Source of the DNA: Paenibacillus sp. ACRRX
GTDB lineage: Bacteria > Bacillota > Bacilli > Paenibacillales > Paenibacillaceae
Assembly (NCBI RefSeq): GCF_022346885.1
Contig: NZ_JAKRNK010000005.1
Span: 1 to 64,000, forward strand
Length of the DNA stretch: 64,000 nt
Direction: 5' to 3'
Shown here piece by piece: positions 61,959-64,000 of the stretch; position 1 is the stretch's first letter; each line of letters starts with the position of its first letter. The position numbers and the translations under genes were made by a program. The notes under the pieces are model-generated. The model was not told the DNA's origin and ran no database searches. It saw only the letters and a list, made by a program, of their open reading frames with translations.

Positions 61959-62981
61959 ATGACTATTTCCATGCCAAAAAAGGAACCAGCAATGTTGTTG
62001 TCCAAGGTTCCTGATTCTGAGTTGTATTATACAATCGGCGAAGCCGCAAAAATGATTGGATCAACTGTAAAAACGGTTCGCCATTATGATGAAGTCGGAC
62101 TTCTAAAGCCCACCAAATATACCGAAGGCGGCCATCGACTTTACACAACAGCCGATATATGGCGCTTGGAACTCATTGTAATGCTGCGTTATTTGGATTT
62201 TGGAATTGAAGATATCCGGCATATGATGTTTGATGATACTCAAGTAGCAGAAGCTCTTGACTGGCAAATAGAAGCGCTAGCAATCAAAATGAGCACACTT
62301 CAAAATATGATTACGATCTTAAAAGAAGCAAAACAGCATCATTCTTCAAAGGATTCGCTTAATTATATTCATCAATTAATGGACACTATAACAACAAGCA
62401 CTAAACAAAAAAATCAATACATAGCCGATAAAATAAAAGAGACGAAGTTATTTGCCGACACCCCACCTGAATGGGAAGATTCAGTGCTCTTTCTCTTTAA
62501 CAAATACATTGTAAAAGACCACAAAAAAAAAACAGCCCGACAAACTTTTGCGTGGAATGAACTTAAGAAATTAATAAACGATCCACAGTTTATAATGGAA
62601 TTTAAAGAAAGCACTTTTCCTTTTATACAAAGCAACCCTAAATTTGATGTTGAAGTGTGGAAAAGCAATTTGGAAATGAGATTGTTACGACTTCAGGCTG
62701 CTATTGAACAGCACGCAGCTCCAAATAGTCCGGTCGTACAAGCAATTGTAATGGAAGCTGCGTTGATGATGCAGTCATCCGAAGAGCAGCTTCTCGACAA
62801 GCGAGCCTATTTACGTCAATATGCCCAACTCGCTTTGAGACCACGACCAGAATTAATGAAACGATTTGATCGCCTTTGCATGATCATTAATCCCGAATGG
62901 CGCACATTGCTTCAAGCAGATAAATTATTACTGCAAGGCATCCAATGGATGGTTGATCATTTAGAGGACGACGATAAGTAG
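61959..62981 (+). CDS. MerR family transcriptional regulator
   Basis: A 340-residue regulator with an N-terminal MerR winged helix (about 25-95): YTIGEAAKMIGSTVKTVRHYDEVGLLKPTKYTEGGHRLYTTADI. A helical linker and a C-terminal helical domain of about 200 residues follow, with no recognised effector domain (not GyrI-like, no metal-binding Cys pair). The ATG has AGGAGGTG at 7 bases. Its promoter carries a MerR dyad, so it is probably autoregulated. No other gene follows in the same direction. The distal part is more AT-rich than its neighbours. Confidence 0.9.
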   Translation: MTISMPKKEPAMLLSKVPDSELYYTIGEAAKMIGSTVKTVRHYDEVGLLKPTKYTEGGHRLYTTADIWRLELIVMLRYLDFGIEDIRHMMFDDTQVAEALDWQIEALAIKMSTLQNMITILKEAKQHHSSKDSLNYIHQLMDTITTSTKQKNQYIADKIKETKLFADTPPEWEDSVLFLFNKYIVKDHKKKTARQTFAWNELKKLINDPQFIMEFKESTFPFIQSNPKFDVEVWKSNLEMRLLRLQAAIEQHAAPNSPVVQAIVMEAALMMQSSEEQLLDKRAYLRQYAQLALRPRPELMKRFDRLCMIINPEWRTLLQADKLLLQGIQWMVDHLEDDDK

Positions 62982-63011
62982 CAGAATTCTGGCACACCAG
63001 CGGCTAAATAA

Positions 63012-63048
63012 TAAGCTGACACTGAAGTACCCCGTGTCAGCCTCTTTT
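63012..63048 (+). terminator. Terminator of the merR gene
   Basis: GCTGACAC (63015) pairs with GTGTCAGC (63034) and is followed by CTCTTTTA. It also lies past the end of the GH2 gene on the other strand. Confidence 0.7.
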
Positions 63049-63114
63049 ATAATTCAAATGCACTCTTTATGCAGGACAGCTCATTGTTTTCATCAAGAAG
63101 ATAAATACCGCAGC

Positions 63115-64000
63115 CTATCGTCCCGCCAGTCTTCCATAATCCTGCTGCAGCAACTGCTTCACAGGCTTTTCTCGGAGACGGTCCATCTGATATAGTCCCA
63201 TCGTCTGCACCCACTGGCTGTGATTCACATACCAGTTGTATATCGACCAATAATCGATACCGGCAACAAAGCCTTCTGTCCGCGGCAATCCAGCAGCAGT
63301 TACGGTCGCACACTCTAACAGTGCACGCAGCGTCTCCTGGTACATCTGCACCTGTTTGTCAGCATCACTATTGTCTTCTTGGCTCCAATACCCGTACTCT
63401 GTATTCAGGATCGGTTTGTCCGGCCATAACTTGTGGGCCTCCTCCAAAAACTGTTGTGTGCCCTCATATGCCGTCCCCCCGTGGAATATACCAAAATACA
63501 TCGTCCATGCCGCCACATCAAGCGGTTCCATAGACTCGTCATGCGCTCCAGGCTGATCGGCTGCGGCGCTCTGCGTAATTAACCGATCATCCGCATAATT
63601 GGAGCGAACATCATGAACAAGCCGCTCGTTGTATATTTTACGCAGCTTTACTTCCTTGCTTTCATTTTGTGTGCTCCACAAGAGCACTGACGGACGATTA
63701 AACTGTGAATAAATCATTTCGCGCCACATTTGATCAGCGAGCCGTTTCTGCTCCTGCGCCTCGTAATGAATCGCCTCAAATTGCCAGAGCGGTATCTCGC
63801 TCATCGCAGCCAAGCCAAGCCGATCTGTCAGCAAATACGTATAAATATGATTCGGGTAATGAGCGGTCCGAACCATATTCGCATGTAATTGCTGTATCTG
63901 TTGCAGATCTGTCTTGATGCGTTCCCACGCAGCTGTCCTGCCATAGCGCGGCCACTCTTCATGACGTGCAATACCACGCAAAAACACAGCATGCCCATTC
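63115..64000 (-). CDS. Glycoside hydrolase family 2 protein (C-terminal part, runs off the window)
   Basis: The last 295 or so codons of a GH2 enzyme (beta-glucuronidase/beta-galactosidase-like). The frame stays open to the right edge with NGHAVFLRGIARHEEWPRYG, the usual start of the TIM-barrel domain, so the N-terminal sandwich domains lie outside. The acid/base Glu is in LLWSTQNESKE and the nucleophile Glu in ILNTEYGYW; NMVRTAHYPNHIYTYLLTDRLGLAAMSEIPLWQFEA is typical. The substrate cannot be set from this part. A GTG at 63987 inside the window is not the start. Confidence 0.9.
   Translation of the reverse strand, partial: NGHAVFLRGIARHEEWPRYGRTAAWERIKTDLQQIQQLHANMVRTAHYPNHIYTYLLTDRLGLAAMSEIPLWQFEAIHYEAQEQKRLADQMWREMIYSQFNRPSVLLWSTQNESKEVKLRKIYNERLVHDVRSNYADDRLITQSAAADQPGAHDESMEPLDVAAWTMYFGIFHGGTAYEGTQQFLEEAHKLWPDKPILNTEYGYWSQEDNSDADKQVQMYQETLRALLECATVTAAGLPRTEGFVAGIDYWSIYNWYVNHSQWVQTMGLYQMDRLREKPVKQLLQQDYGRLAGR

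Overview
The window looks like a chromosomal segment of an endospore-forming Firmicute of the Paenibacillaceae type, most likely Paenibacillus. Supporting signs are the cortex morphogenetic gene cmpA, a CotD-like coat protein, the ydcC-alr-ndoAI-ndoA order known from Bacillus, a purine riboswitch ahead of xpt-pbuX, a YesM/YesN-type two-component system beside a sugar ABC transporter, strong AGGAGG ribosome binding sites and several TTG/GTG starts. I see no phage, insertion sequence, CRISPR array or rRNA operon. The genus is an inference; no marker here fixes a species.

Layout. 1-5.4 kb (minus): chemoreceptor, small unknown gene, K+/H+ antiporter, SGNH hydrolase. 5.6-9.1 kb (plus): guanine riboswitch with xpt-pbuX, then a TetR/SMR drug-efflux pair with a perfect 32-bp operator. 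9.1-11.7 kb (minus): quinone-detoxification operon (ring-cleaving dioxygenase, esterase, flavin reductase-like protein) behind a promoter that carries an MhqR-type box. 11.7-17.4 kb (minus): a chemoreceptor followed by a single-module NRPS-like adenylation-carrier-reductase enzyme. 17.8-25.5 kb: six tRNA genes in three clusters, arginase and ornithine aminotransferase, two methionine aminopeptidases facing each other, and MgtE. 25.6-32.4 kb: uroporphyrinogen-III synthase-like protein, SprT, cmpA, GntR regulator, MerR/MFS efflux pair and an HPP membrane protein.

32.5-44.2 kb (minus): tex, toxin-antitoxin ndoA/ndoAI, alr, a LolA-like lipoprotein with a 39-bp tandem repeat, polysaccharide deacetylase with a YkoP-like partner, a DUF2339 membrane protein and a secreted four-module protein. 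44.5-53.0 kb (plus): a sugar ABC transporter with its histidine kinase and response regulator, then a WYL regulator and a zinc-ribbon/GyrI-like protein separated by a perfect palindrome. 53.2-64 kb: small genes, Mug glycosylase, AIM24-like and pentapeptide-repeat proteins, a multi-domain chitin-active LPMO, DoxX, PatB-type lyase, CotD, a tiny DUF6254-like protein, a self-regulated MerR gene and the C-terminal part of a GH2 glycosidase that runs off the right edge.

The genes are mostly ordinary chromosomal housekeeping, stress-response and accessory metabolism functions. The least ordinary parts are the NRPS-like enzyme with only the C-terminal half of a condensation domain next to a chemoreceptor, the MhqR-type promoter with a long leader, the palindromes at the WYL locus and ahead of the first methionine aminopeptidase, and the minisatellite in the lipoprotein. 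I found no clear candidate for a wholly new defence or mobile system.
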